Under the pieces are notes generated by a model that saw only the letters and a program-made list of their open reading frames with translations, was not told the DNA's origin and did not search any database. Made by a program: the position numbers and the translations under genes. A stretch of 47,029 nucleotides of DNA from Verrucomicrobiia bacterium. GTDB taxonomy: Bacteria > Verrucomicrobiota > Verrucomicrobiia > Limisphaerales > DSYF01. The stretch's first letter is position 1; every line of letters starts with the position of its first letter. The stretch spans positions 1-47,029 of the forward strand of contig DASTWL010000095.1 of the NCBI GenBank assembly GCA_035765895.1. Direction: 5' to 3'. This document shows positions 23,999 through 32,468 of this stretch, one piece after another.

Positions 23999-26551
23999 TC
24001 ATTGATACCATTTCGTGGCAATATTCGCCGGGCCTGTCACGCCAGCCGTGCCAGTTCCGGTGATTTTCAAACGGTAATCAAATTTGTTCGTGCGGCTGGA
24101 TTCGCCGTTGTAGAGGAAGTCGGTATTGCAAATGACCGCAATCATGACGTTGTTCTTTATGGCCTTGCCCGCGGGCGGCGTCAGGCTGCAGGCACCGCCG
24201 GACACGGGCTGGCTGTAGATGACCGAATTGTCCGTGGCGCGATAGACAAGCTGGCAGCTCATGTTCGTGCCCAACGGAGTGAAATTCACCGTCACATTGC
24301 CGGTTGCATTCGACGTCGTGAGCGGAATCTGGTTCGCGCCCGACCAGCCGGGGAGCGTGCGCCACTCCGGCGTGAGCGTGCCGGCGTTGTTGGTCGTGAC
24401 CACGTAGCACCGCGCCGTCCACGCCGGACAGTCAATCCAATAAGGCGACCATTCCTGGTCAATCGTCAGGCCCCAATTGTTGTTGAGCAGCGTCTTGTAG
24501 GCATTCGACCATTTGCCGAAATCGCAAAACACCTGGCGGGCGCGGAATTCCTTGATGAGCCGGCGCGTTTGATATTCGCCCAGGCCTTCGGGAGCCCTCG
24601 CGAGCCCTTCGAGCACACGATTCGTGCAGTAACGCCAGATCCACGCCACGCTGCCTTCCGACACGATCTCGCCCATGAAATGCGGGAACGCCTCGCCGTA
24701 TTGATTTCCGCCGAGCAGATTGCGCCACGTGCAAATCTGCACGTTGTTCGAGAACCGGTTGACGCCTTCGGCACACGGACCCCCAAAGCTGTCGTCCTGC
24801 AGCCAGCCGCTGTAGCATTCAACCGGCATGAACGGCGCGATCATCTGCCCCGCGCTCAGGAACCCCATGCTGCTGTAGTTGGAAGTTTTGCGGGCTGCGG
24901 CCTCGCCTTGCAGCCACGTGTTCCCGCCTTCCTGGAACCAGCACGCCTGTTTGCAACCGGGCATGTCGGCGAGCACGGAGTGAATCATCTCGTGCGTGCA
25001 GGCTTCCTGTTGCGCAACCTTGTCGCCGTAAGGACAGGCCGGGTCGAAGGAATAAACCGGGTAATATGAGAGGAGCCCCATCGGCCAGTCTTCGCCGTTG
25101 TAATTGATGTTCCCCTGCCAGCCGCCGAGGTCGTTGCTCTGTCCGCCAACGCACGTGCCCGAGCCGAGCAGATAAATCGCGCTGTGGTAGCCGCGCTTGG
25201 CGCGCTTGTCCGGCGGCCAGCCCATCACGTCGCGGAAGTAGGCGAAATCCGCGTTGAGCTTTTGCAGCATCGGAATCCACGCGTTCGACGTGACGAGCGA
25301 ATTCTTCCCGTCGCCGAACCGGAAGCAGAACCAGTTGTTCGGCAGCGTGATCGTGGTCGTGACGCCGGAGCAGTCATCGAGCACGTTCGTGGGCGGCGGA
25401 ATCGCGGCGAACTCGTTGGTGAAGTTGTAATTCAGATCGGGATTGTATTTGGGCCACACGTAGGGCGCAGCCGGATCTCCCGCCACGACGGTGACGCTCA
25501 AATTCGCCGCATGTGTGCTCAAGCTTCCCTGGCCCCAGACCGTGACTGGATACGTGCCCGGGGAAACCGTCGCGGAGGCAATCAGCGTGAGCAGGCTCGT
25601 CCCGCCCTTGAGCGTCGCGGGATGGAATTCGCAGGCAAGACCGTTCGGCAGATTGCTCGCGCTCAATGAAACCGTCTGCGGATGATTGCCCGAGGCGCCA
25701 ACCGTCACGGTCACCGTGTTGGCGAGCCCTTGCGTCACGACCAGGCTGCTTTGCTCCAGCTGAAGTAGAAAATCATTCCGCGAATGCAGGCGGAAAAATG
25801 CCGCATCGCCGGAAACCGAAACTGTTACAAAATTGGTTCCGCCCAACAGCGTCGGCGCCGGCAGTCCGTCCGTGCTCCACGCCGCTCCCGCCTGGGTTGC
25901 GCGTTCGAGGACGTATTCCGCCGTGGGATCCTGCCAGCTCAGCTCTAGCTGGTTCCCCGGACGCGCCGCCGCGTGAAGCAGTGCCGGCTCCAGCGCAGCG
26001 CCATCGCCGAACACCTTCCATTCCAAGATGCCGGTCGAGGCCGCGCCCGAGGAGGTGAACTTCAAGCGCAGCCGGTCGGTCCGGATGGAATCGAACGTCG
26101 TGACGTTGTATTGGTCGAGCGCCAGGCCAAGGCCGACCGCGTGTGGCACCGGCACATAACTGTTGCCATTCCAATATTCCAGCCAGCTTGCCGACGGAAT
26201 GTGAATGCCGACTTCATCCGTGCTCGTGTTGTCCCGCCACCAATACACCGCAATCTTGTCGGTGTTGATCCCAAGCGGCCAGTCGAGGTCCGACCATTGA
26301 TATTCGACCCAGTTCGTGCCGGTGGTCGGCCAGTTGCCGTAGGCGCCGTGGCTGTGGTCAAAAGAATTGGCCGGCTCAAAGCCGTCCTGGATCGCCAGCA
26401 GATTTTCCCACGGGGAAACGTAGGACGTGGAAGCGGTTGCGCTCAACGCAATGTTGTTCGTGCTGGCGTGGGTGCTGGCCAGCCCGGCAAGGAGCGCCAA
26501 ACCACAGCTCCCCCGGACCAGCGGTTTGAAAATCAGATTCTGGACGGTCAT
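23999..26551 (-). CDS. Secreted metallopeptidase candidate with N-terminal lectin-like domain
   Basis: The 850-aa protein has a signal peptide (1-30) and a discoidin-like domain (31-185) clearly homologous to that of the neighbouring GH127-like enzyme (NG-VPVP-GLGLA...STGILEWKVF). A W...FFRLH module (191-258) and an Ig-like domain (265-357) come next. A C-terminal catalytic part carries His520-Glu521-x-x-His524 (THEMIHSVL), and Glu541 in CWFQEGGNTW is the likely third zinc ligand, a gluzincin arrangement. Many Cys residues suggest disulfides. Substrate is unknown; the neighbourhood suggests plant or other glycoproteins. The family may be one of the poorly described DUF peptidases. The reading frame stays open 321 bp upstream of the chosen ATG, but that stretch has no signal peptide. 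Confidence 0.75.
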   Translation of the reverse strand: MTVQNLIFKPLVRGSCGLALLAGLASTHASTNNIALSATASTSYVSPWENLLAIQDGFEPANSFDHSHGAYGNWPTTGTNWVEYQWSDLDWPLGINTDKIAVYWWRDNTSTDEVGIHIPSASWLEYWNGNSYVPVPHAVGLGLALDQYNVTTFDSIRTDRLRLKFTSSGAASTGILEWKVFGDGAALEPALLHAAARPGNQLELSWQDPTAEYVLERATQAGAAWSTDGLPAPTLLGGTNFVTVSVSGDAAFFRLHSRNDFLLQLEQSSLVVTQGLANTVTVTVGASGNHPQTVSLSASNLPNGLACEFHPATLKGGTSLLTLIASATVSPGTYPVTVWGQGSLSTHAANLSVTVVAGDPAAPYVWPKYNPDLNYNFTNEFAAIPPPTNVLDDCSGVTTTITLPNNWFCFRFGDGKNSLVTSNAWIPMLQKLNADFAYFRDVMGWPPDKRAKRGYHSAIYLLGSGTCVGGQSNDLGGWQGNINYNGEDWPMGLLSYYPVYSFDPACPYGDKVAQQEACTHEMIHSVLADMPGCKQACWFQEGGNTWLQGEAAARKTSNYSSMGFLSAGQMIAPFMPVECYSGWLQDDSFGGPCAEGVNRFSNNVQICTWRNLLGGNQYGEAFPHFMGEIVSEGSVAWIWRYCTNRVLEGLARAPEGLGEYQTRRLIKEFRARQVFCDFGKWSNAYKTLLNNNWGLTIDQEWSPYWIDCPAWTARCYVVTTNNAGTLTPEWRTLPGWSGANQIPLTTSNATGNVTVNFTPLGTNMSCQLVYRATDNSVIYSQPVSGGACSLTPPAGKAIKNNVMIAVICNTDFLYNGESSRTNKFDYRLKITGTGTAGVTGPANIATKWYQ

Positions 26552-26900
26552 GCCATCGAATGGTGTCGGCGTTTTTCCCGGAAAAATGCAGCTGTTATCG
26601 GGCTGTTCAATCGGCTGATGAAAACAGACTTCGTTCCCGCCCCACTTCCACGGGCAACGGCACCCCCCCCTGTCCGCCTGCAGGCCGGCTGCGTTGTCAC
26701 CGGCGCCGTCGGACAAGCTCTGCACACACTCACCGTTGAATCGCCAGCCGACGGCGGCGGGCACAACGGTTTCATCGCAGTGTTTTTCGGGGTGGGCAGT
26801 ATTCACGCAGTGTGCGGCTGCCGCGCCAATTCCCCAATAGGATGACTCCACGCCCGCATACTCAATTTGCACCCGGCGGCCGGCCTGGGCCGCGGCTGAT
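26552..26900. other. Gap between peptide transporter and metallopeptidase genes
   Basis: No gene is assigned here. The minus-strand frame of the metallopeptidase is open up to 26872 (107 codons, Cys/Trp-rich, no export signal). I read this as chance openness in G+C-rich DNA or an untranslated leader. An eight-base C run lies at about 26664-26672. No intrinsic terminator or riboswitch could be made out. Confidence 0.4.
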
Positions 26901-28412
26901 TTATTTGACGCCGCTCATCAGCCGCTTGATGGGACGCGAGAAGACGATCAGCAAAACGCCGGCGGTCGCCGGCAGAATGACGATGTTCAAATACAATGTC
27001 GGCCAACGTTGGAGGGCGTCCGCCTTGAACTCGCCGGCGAGCAGCCCCGCCAGCAAATTGCCCAGCGACGTGGCGAGGAACCAGATGCCCATCATCTGCC
27101 CGGCCAGTTTTCGCGGTGCCAGCTTCGTCACGGAACTCAAGCCCACCGGGCTCAGGCACAATTCGCCGAAGGTGTGCAAGAGATACGTCGTGATCAGCCA
27201 GGTCGGCCATGCTTGATGACCGGAGGCGACGACTTTGGCGGCACCGGCCATCACGAGGAACCCCGCCGCCAGCAGCACGAGGCCCAGGCCGAATTTCACC
27301 GGGATGGAGGGATCCAGATTCCGCCGCGCCAGCCAGACCCACAGCCACGCGAACACCGGCGCGAATGTGATGATGAAGACCGGCCCCAGTGCCTGAAACC
27401 ACGCTGCGGGCACTTCGTAATTCAGCCAGCCAATCGTGCGCACCGTGCAGCGTTCGGCAAACAGGTTGAATGACGAGCCTGCCTGTTCAAACCCGGCCCA
27501 AAACAGGGCCGACGCGAGAAAAAGAACCAAAATCATCGCCACGCGTTCCTTTTCAATCTTGTCCAGGCCGCAGCCCAGAAACGCGAAGCCAAAGAAAGCG
27601 ACGGCAATGACGAGAATGACGTAGGCCATGCCCTGCGCCAGCGCCACGGGATTTAACGGAAGCCAGCCGCACAAGCCGAGCAGCAACACAATCAGGGCGG
27701 CCAGCAGACCGCCGAACAAAATGAACTGTTCGGAAACGTGCAGCGGATTCTCGTTGCCCCGGCGCCTTCCCGCCTCGCCCAGCAGGTGCCGCGAGAAGTG
27801 AAATTGAATAAGCCCCAGCACCATCCCCACCCCGGCCGCGGCGAAGCCCCAGTGCCATCCCCGTTCCTTGGCGAGCCAGCCGCAAATCATCGGACCAATG
27901 GCCGCGCCCAAATTGACGCCCATATAGAAAATGGTGAAGCCGGCGTCCCGGCGCGCGCCGCCTTCGGGATACAAATCCCCCACCAGACCGCTCATGTTTG
28001 GTTTCAGCGTGCCGCTGCCGACCACGACAAAAATCAATCCGAGGTAGAACGTCTGCGTCCAGGGCAGCGCCAGCGTGAAGTGCCCTAGCGCAATGATGAT
28101 GCCACCATACCAGACCGCCCGTTGTGCGCCCCACAGGCGGTCCGCCAGCCAGCCGCCCGGGAGCGACATCAGATACACCGCTGCCGTGTAGAGCCCGTAG
28201 ATGGCCGTCGCGGTCTTGTCGTCCAGGCCCATGCCGCCCCGCACGGCATCCACCATGAACAGCACCAGCAATGCCCGCATGCCATAGTAACTGAACCGTT
28301 CCCACATTTCCGTGAAGAACAGCGTGTATAGCCCGCGGGGATGTTTTTGGCCCGGCGCAAAGGATGTCGCGCGCGGCAAACCGGGGTCGGCCATCAGTTC
28401 GGTTTCAATCAT
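26901..28412 (-). CDS. POT/PTR2 family proton-coupled oligopeptide transporter
   Basis: A 503-aa major-facilitator protein of the POT family. The diagnostic ExxERFxYYG motif occurs as EMWERFSYYGMRALL in helix 1. The family loops GGWLADRLWGAQRAVWYGG, GTLKPNMSGLVGDLYP and FTIFYMGVNLGAAIGP follow, and LLHTFGELCLSPVGLSSVTK lies near the C-terminus. These carriers import di- and tripeptides with protons. Its place between two peptidase genes fits uptake of their products. ATG 28412 is chosen; ATG 28394 is also possible. Confidence 0.92.
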   Translation of the reverse strand: MIETELMADPGLPRATSFAPGQKHPRGLYTLFFTEMWERFSYYGMRALLVLFMVDAVRGGMGLDDKTATAIYGLYTAAVYLMSLPGGWLADRLWGAQRAVWYGGIIIALGHFTLALPWTQTFYLGLIFVVVGSGTLKPNMSGLVGDLYPEGGARRDAGFTIFYMGVNLGAAIGPMICGWLAKERGWHWGFAAAGVGMVLGLIQFHFSRHLLGEAGRRRGNENPLHVSEQFILFGGLLAALIVLLLGLCGWLPLNPVALAQGMAYVILVIAVAFFGFAFLGCGLDKIEKERVAMILVLFLASALFWAGFEQAGSSFNLFAERCTVRTIGWLNYEVPAAWFQALGPVFIITFAPVFAWLWVWLARRNLDPSIPVKFGLGLVLLAAGFLVMAGAAKVVASGHQAWPTWLITTYLLHTFGELCLSPVGLSSVTKLAPRKLAGQMMGIWFLATSLGNLLAGLLAGEFKADALQRWPTLYLNIVILPATAGVLLIVFSRPIKRLMSGVK

Positions 28413-28521
28413 GCGTTCTGAGTTGGGCGGGAGTTTTGCCGCCACGGCGTCGCCGCAGACTTTCCCCAAAGGCCTCGCGTCACAAGGTCTTTTTCAGGCG
28501 GCCATCGTCAGACGCCGCGAA

Positions 28522-31083
28522 TCATGATTTCTTCAAAAAGGCCCGGACAAAAAAGTCCACCAGCCGTCGCGATCCGTAGGGCGTGCCCGCCACGCCGTGG
28601 CCGGTGTTGGGCATGTAGAGCAAATCAAAATCCTTGTCCGCCTTGATCAGTGCGTTGACGACCTGCATCGTGCTGGCAGGATCCACGTTGTTGTCCATTT
28701 CGCCCACCATGAGCAGCAGCTTGCCCTGCAATTTATGGGCATCGGTCACGTTCGAGTTGCGCGCGTAGCTTTCATCCACCGGCCAGCCCATCCATTGTTC
28801 GTTCCACCAAATCTTGTCCATCCGGTTGTCGTGGCAGCCGGAATCAGCCACGCACGCCTGGTAGAAATCACCGTGATCCAGCATCCCGCGCAACGCGCTC
28901 TGGCCGCCCGCCGACGTGCCGTAAATCCCGACGCGGCTCAGGTCCATGCAGGGATGTTGCGCCGCGGCGGCCTTGATCCAAAGGATGCGGTCGGGAAAGC
29001 CCGCGTCCGCCAGGTTTTTCCAGCAGACGTCATGGAACTTCTTGGACCGGTTCGAGGTGCCCATGCCGTCAGCCTGCACGACGATGAACCCGCGCTCGGT
29101 CAGCCGGTGATTGCGGTAGTTTAACCGGAATTCCTTCGGCACAAATGAATCCTGTGGTCCGGCGTAAATGTCCTCCAGGACCGGATACTTTTTGGCGGAA
29201 TCGAAATCCGCCGGCCAGAAAATCACGCCGTAAATGTCCGTCACGCCGTCGCGGCCCTTGGCCACGAAGCGTTCCGGCGTGCGCCAGCCGCCGGCCCGCA
29301 GTTCGCTGTCATCCGCCGTCTCCAGGTGGCAGACGAGCTTGCCGTCATCGGTCCGCCGCAGGTCATTCACCGGTGGCAGATCCACCCGCGACCAGGTGTC
29401 TATCAGGAACCGCTGGTCGGGAGAAAAGGCGACCGAATGCGTGCCGTCGCCCTCGGTCAACACGACAAGCCCCGTGCCGTCAAAATTGATGCGGCAATAT
29501 TGCAGGTAATACGGATCCTGCCCCGCGATCAAACCGCCGGCCTCAAACCAAATCTGGCGCTTCGCCTCGTCCACGCGGTCCACCTTCCGCACCACCCAGT
29601 CGCCCTTGGTGATCTGATTTTTTACGCGGCCCGCCTTTGCGTCATAGAGATACAGGTGATTCCAGCCATCGCGTTCGGACATCCAGATGATCTCGTGCGT
29701 GTCATCGAGGTAGTCGGCGTAATACTTCGCCGAGTAGCAGATGAACGTCGCGCTGTGCTCGTCAACAATGGGACGCACGGCCCCGGTCTTGGCGTCAACG
29801 CCCAGGATGCGCAGCACCTGATGCCCGCGCTGGTTGAAGAGGAAGGTGAACTCGCTTGAATCCGACGCCCAACGCACGTCGCTGATGGACCAGGGATTCG
29901 CGAAAAGCGCGTCATCCACAGGAATTTCCTTCTTCGCTTCCACATCGAACAGGTGCGGCTTCGCATAGGGCACGTCATCGCCGGGCTTGAGGTAGGGATA
30001 CGAAACCAGCCGGGGCTGAAGCTGGTCCTTGGGCGAGGATTGCACCATGTAGATGCGGTGCTGCGTGCCGGGTTTGAAGCGCATGGCGACAAAGTGGCGG
30101 GAGTCGGGCGACCAATGAATCTCCGGCGTCGGCTGCTCCGGCTCGCGGGTGTCGTATTCCATGTCGATGGCCCGGTCCGCCTCGATGTTGCGCGCGTAAC
30201 TGTCGTCCGGATTTGCGTCATAGGTCAGTTGCTGCTCCTGGCCGCTCGCCGTGTCGCGCAGAAACAAATTATGTCCCTGCACGGACACCTCCCACTTTTG
30301 ATCAGGCGAACGGACCCCCTCGGGCCGGCGCTCGGCCCGGCCGTCGCGACGGTTCGGCCGCGGGCGTTCCGGCGCCGCCCCACCAATCTCCGCCACGCCC
30401 GGTTCCTCGGCCGCATCGAACACCGCGATGATGTCGTCATTGGCCGCCGTCACGAGCCAGACATGGCCCACGTAGGTGTGCTGGTCGCGGGTGTCGCCAG
30501 GTTGCAAACGGCCGTAAGGCTGGCGATTGCCGTCGGTGTCGAGCCAGAACAGGTTCACGGCATCCGGCAGCCGGTTGACGAAGCGGATGGACGTTTCCGT
30601 GGTGCTCGCCCGGGAAGGATGCGGCCGGCGGCTGAACGGCAGACGATTCGCGCCGTCGCCGTCGCCGGTGGCCGGGGTTACCGCGTAACTTTCAAGGTCC
30701 AGTTCCCAGGACTCGGCGCCGCGCAACGTGACCTTTTTCGCATCGGGCGAAAACCGCAGCGCCTCGAACGGCAGTTGGGCAGCCTCGAACGGTTTGCCCG
30801 TGGCCTTGCTCAGAGCCGCGGCCAGCCGCGCGTGGTCGAAGGCTGCCGTGCGCGTGCCCGCCGCCGCATCCACCAGCACGAATTCCTTCCGGCCCCCGGC
30901 GAGGTCCACCCGATACCAGAACCGGTTCGTTGCGCCCGCGGCATCCGCGAACCAGTGCGGGATGACTTTGTCGCGGTAAACATGCGGCGCGCCATTGGTC
31001 GGCGCACCGTTCGTCGCGGGCGCAGCCGCCGCCCAACACACCACCCCCACCACCAGCCAGCCAAGGTTAAGCACAGATTTCAT
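28522..31083 (-). CDS. Secreted S9 family prolyl peptidase with an inserted VHL-like beta domain
   Basis: The 853-aa protein has a signal peptide (about 1-20), a DPP-IV-type beta-propeller, and a C-terminal alpha/beta-hydrolase with Ser724 (GTSAGG), Asp797 (GEMDNNV) and His829 (NTGHGV). S9 enzymes cut at or near proline. The double-Glu motif of classical DPP-IV is not evident, so dipeptidyl specificity is uncertain. Residues about 161-232 form an inserted domain that aligns without gaps to the human VHL beta domain over 41 residues; the hydroxyproline-pocket residues Trp88, Tyr98, His115 and Trp117 appear as Trp180, Tyr190, His207 and Trp209, with Thr203 for Ser111. A basic, Arg/Pro-rich linker (238-258) follows. 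The POT transporter gene lies downstream, co-directional. Confidence 0.9.
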   Translation of the reverse strand: MKSVLNLGWLVVGVVCWAAAAPATNGAPTNGAPHVYRDKVIPHWFADAAGATNRFWYRVDLAGGRKEFVLVDAAAGTRTAAFDHARLAAALSKATGKPFEAAQLPFEALRFSPDAKKVTLRGAESWELDLESYAVTPATGDGDGANRLPFSRRPHPSRASTTETSIRFVNRLPDAVNLFWLDTDGNRQPYGRLQPGDTRDQHTYVGHVWLVTAANDDIIAVFDAAEEPGVAEIGGAAPERPRPNRRDGRAERRPEGVRSPDQKWEVSVQGHNLFLRDTASGQEQQLTYDANPDDSYARNIEADRAIDMEYDTREPEQPTPEIHWSPDSRHFVAMRFKPGTQHRIYMVQSSPKDQLQPRLVSYPYLKPGDDVPYAKPHLFDVEAKKEIPVDDALFANPWSISDVRWASDSSEFTFLFNQRGHQVLRILGVDAKTGAVRPIVDEHSATFICYSAKYYADYLDDTHEIIWMSERDGWNHLYLYDAKAGRVKNQITKGDWVVRKVDRVDEAKRQIWFEAGGLIAGQDPYYLQYCRINFDGTGLVVLTEGDGTHSVAFSPDQRFLIDTWSRVDLPPVNDLRRTDDGKLVCHLETADDSELRAGGWRTPERFVAKGRDGVTDIYGVIFWPADFDSAKKYPVLEDIYAGPQDSFVPKEFRLNYRNHRLTERGFIVVQADGMGTSNRSKKFHDVCWKNLADAGFPDRILWIKAAAAQHPCMDLSRVGIYGTSAGGQSALRGMLDHGDFYQACVADSGCHDNRMDKIWWNEQWMGWPVDESYARNSNVTDAHKLQGKLLLMVGEMDNNVDPASTMQVVNALIKADKDFDLLYMPNTGHGVAGTPYGSRRLVDFFVRAFLKKS
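30388..30603 (-). other. VHL-type beta-domain coding segment within the S9 peptidase
   Basis: Encodes residues 161-232. Readable landmarks in order are VNRLPDAVNLFWLDTDG, RQPYGRLQPGD and HTYVGHVWL, matching human VHL NRSP...VWLNFDG, QPYPTLPPG and HSYRGHLWL. By my recollection of the human sequence, 21 of 41 positions (human 78-118) are identical. Confidence 0.82.
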
Positions 31084-31313
31084 GATGCAACAAAGGACAC
31101 AGTTTTTGGAACGGGAAAGCAATGGCCCGCCAGGGGAAGCCGCCACGTTGGCCCGCGGGAAAGCACGGCACAACGCAACTCATGATTGCCAGGGCACACA
31201 TCCACGAACGTTCCGGGTCATTGCGCGCGGAGCGTAGCCACAAAGAGCTGCGGTTCCCATGCTCGAAACACACAGCGGGCTATCCGGCATCATCATTTGC
31301 CCGGGCGGGCGTT

Positions 31314-32201
31314 TCACGTCTTGCTGAACTTCTTGCGGCGATATTCGGAGGGCCGCCAGCCAATCCACTTCGTGAAGGCGTTCGAGAACACGAACGGATT
31401 CTGGTAGCCCACTTCCTGGGAAACGGACTCGATGGTCTGATCCGTGGACGCCAGCAGCTCGGCCGCGCGCCGCATGCGCAGGTAGGTGACCTGGTGCATC
31501 GGGCTGCGGCCCAGCTGGCGCCGGCACAGCCGCCGGAGATGCTCGTTGCTGTAACCGGCCTCGCGCGCCAGCCGCGTCAACGACCACGAATCCGCCAGGC
31601 TCGCGGCCACGCGTTCCCACAACAGGCGCAGCTGATCGGGCTGGTCGGACGGTTGCGCAAACCGCAGCACATACGCGTGGATCAAGTCGGTCCACTCCTG
31701 AATCAACGTGGGTTGCGCGGGACCGTTGCATTCATACATCAGTCCCAGGATGGCCGAGCGCAGCGGCAACGGATCATAACGGGCCAGGACCGGCGTGGTG
31801 GCGTCTGCGATGGGACGTTGCGCGGTCGGACGTTGATAGCACACCCAGCAAAATTCCCAGCGCGCTTTGGGCACGGCCTCGAAGGCGTTCAATGTATGCG
31901 CCGGCAGCAAACAGGCGTAGCCTTCACGGCACACGCGCCAATGTCCGTCAATCAGCACCCGCCCTTTGCCGCCGATGCACGCCAGAAAGTAGGTCGTGGT
32001 CTGCTTTGTGCGGATGATCCGGGTGGGCCCCTGCGTCTCCTCAATGCCCAGATGAACCATCCGGTATTGATTCAGGGCCTGGCAGACGGGAAAGCCTTCG
32101 ATCCAGGGGCGCGATTCAATGTTGGCCGCCTGCACGCCGCGCATGCGGGTGTGCGGGCTGTGAACCGTGACATCGACCAGCTCGGTTTGGGCATGAATCA
32201 C
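31314..32201 (-). CDS. AraC family transcriptional regulator
   Basis: The 295-aa protein has an N-terminal cupin-like effector domain (RTKQTTTYFLACIGGKGRVL, GYACLLPAHTLNAFE). Its C-terminal pair of helix-turn-helix motifs reads SLTRLAREAGYSNEHLRRLC and IESVSQEVGYQNPFVFSNAF, ending GWRPSEYRRKKF. Such regulators often sense sugars. It heads the minus-strand glycan/peptide block and is divergent from the Xaa-Pro aminopeptidase gene, so either side could be its target. The start codon used is GTG; ATG 32144 is an alternative. Confidence 0.88.
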   Translation of the reverse strand: MIHAQTELVDVTVHSPHTRMRGVQAANIESRPWIEGFPVCQALNQYRMVHLGIEETQGPTRIIRTKQTTTYFLACIGGKGRVLIDGHWRVCREGYACLLPAHTLNAFEAVPKARWEFCWVCYQRPTAQRPIADATTPVLARYDPLPLRSAILGLMYECNGPAQPTLIQEWTDLIHAYVLRFAQPSDQPDQLRLLWERVAASLADSWSLTRLAREAGYSNEHLRRLCRRQLGRSPMHQVTYLRMRRAAELLASTDQTIESVSQEVGYQNPFVFSNAFTKWIGWRPSEYRRKKFSKT

Positions 32202-32468
32202 GCCGCTGAAATTAAAGAAGCCGCGACTGTTCTGGCGATAAGAATGTGCCGCCCGCTTGGCCGCGGCACCTCCCGCCGCACAGCCACATCACGCCGGTGG
32301 TGATATGTGATAGGTGGGGGTGCATTCCATTCATGGGCGGAACCACGAATCGCCATTAGCCTTTAATCATGTTTGTGTGTCGGCATCGCCCGTGGTTCAA
32401 CGGCAACCCACCTCCTCCGCGGCACGGTCCCGCCAAGGTTTAAATCATCCGGGACGCGAATCATTTTC

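Noticed and set aside
26640-26870. Possible riboswitch (cobalamin-like) upstream of the metallopeptidase
   Set aside because: The conserved core words of the cobalamin element were not found in order, and the downstream gene has no cobalamin link.
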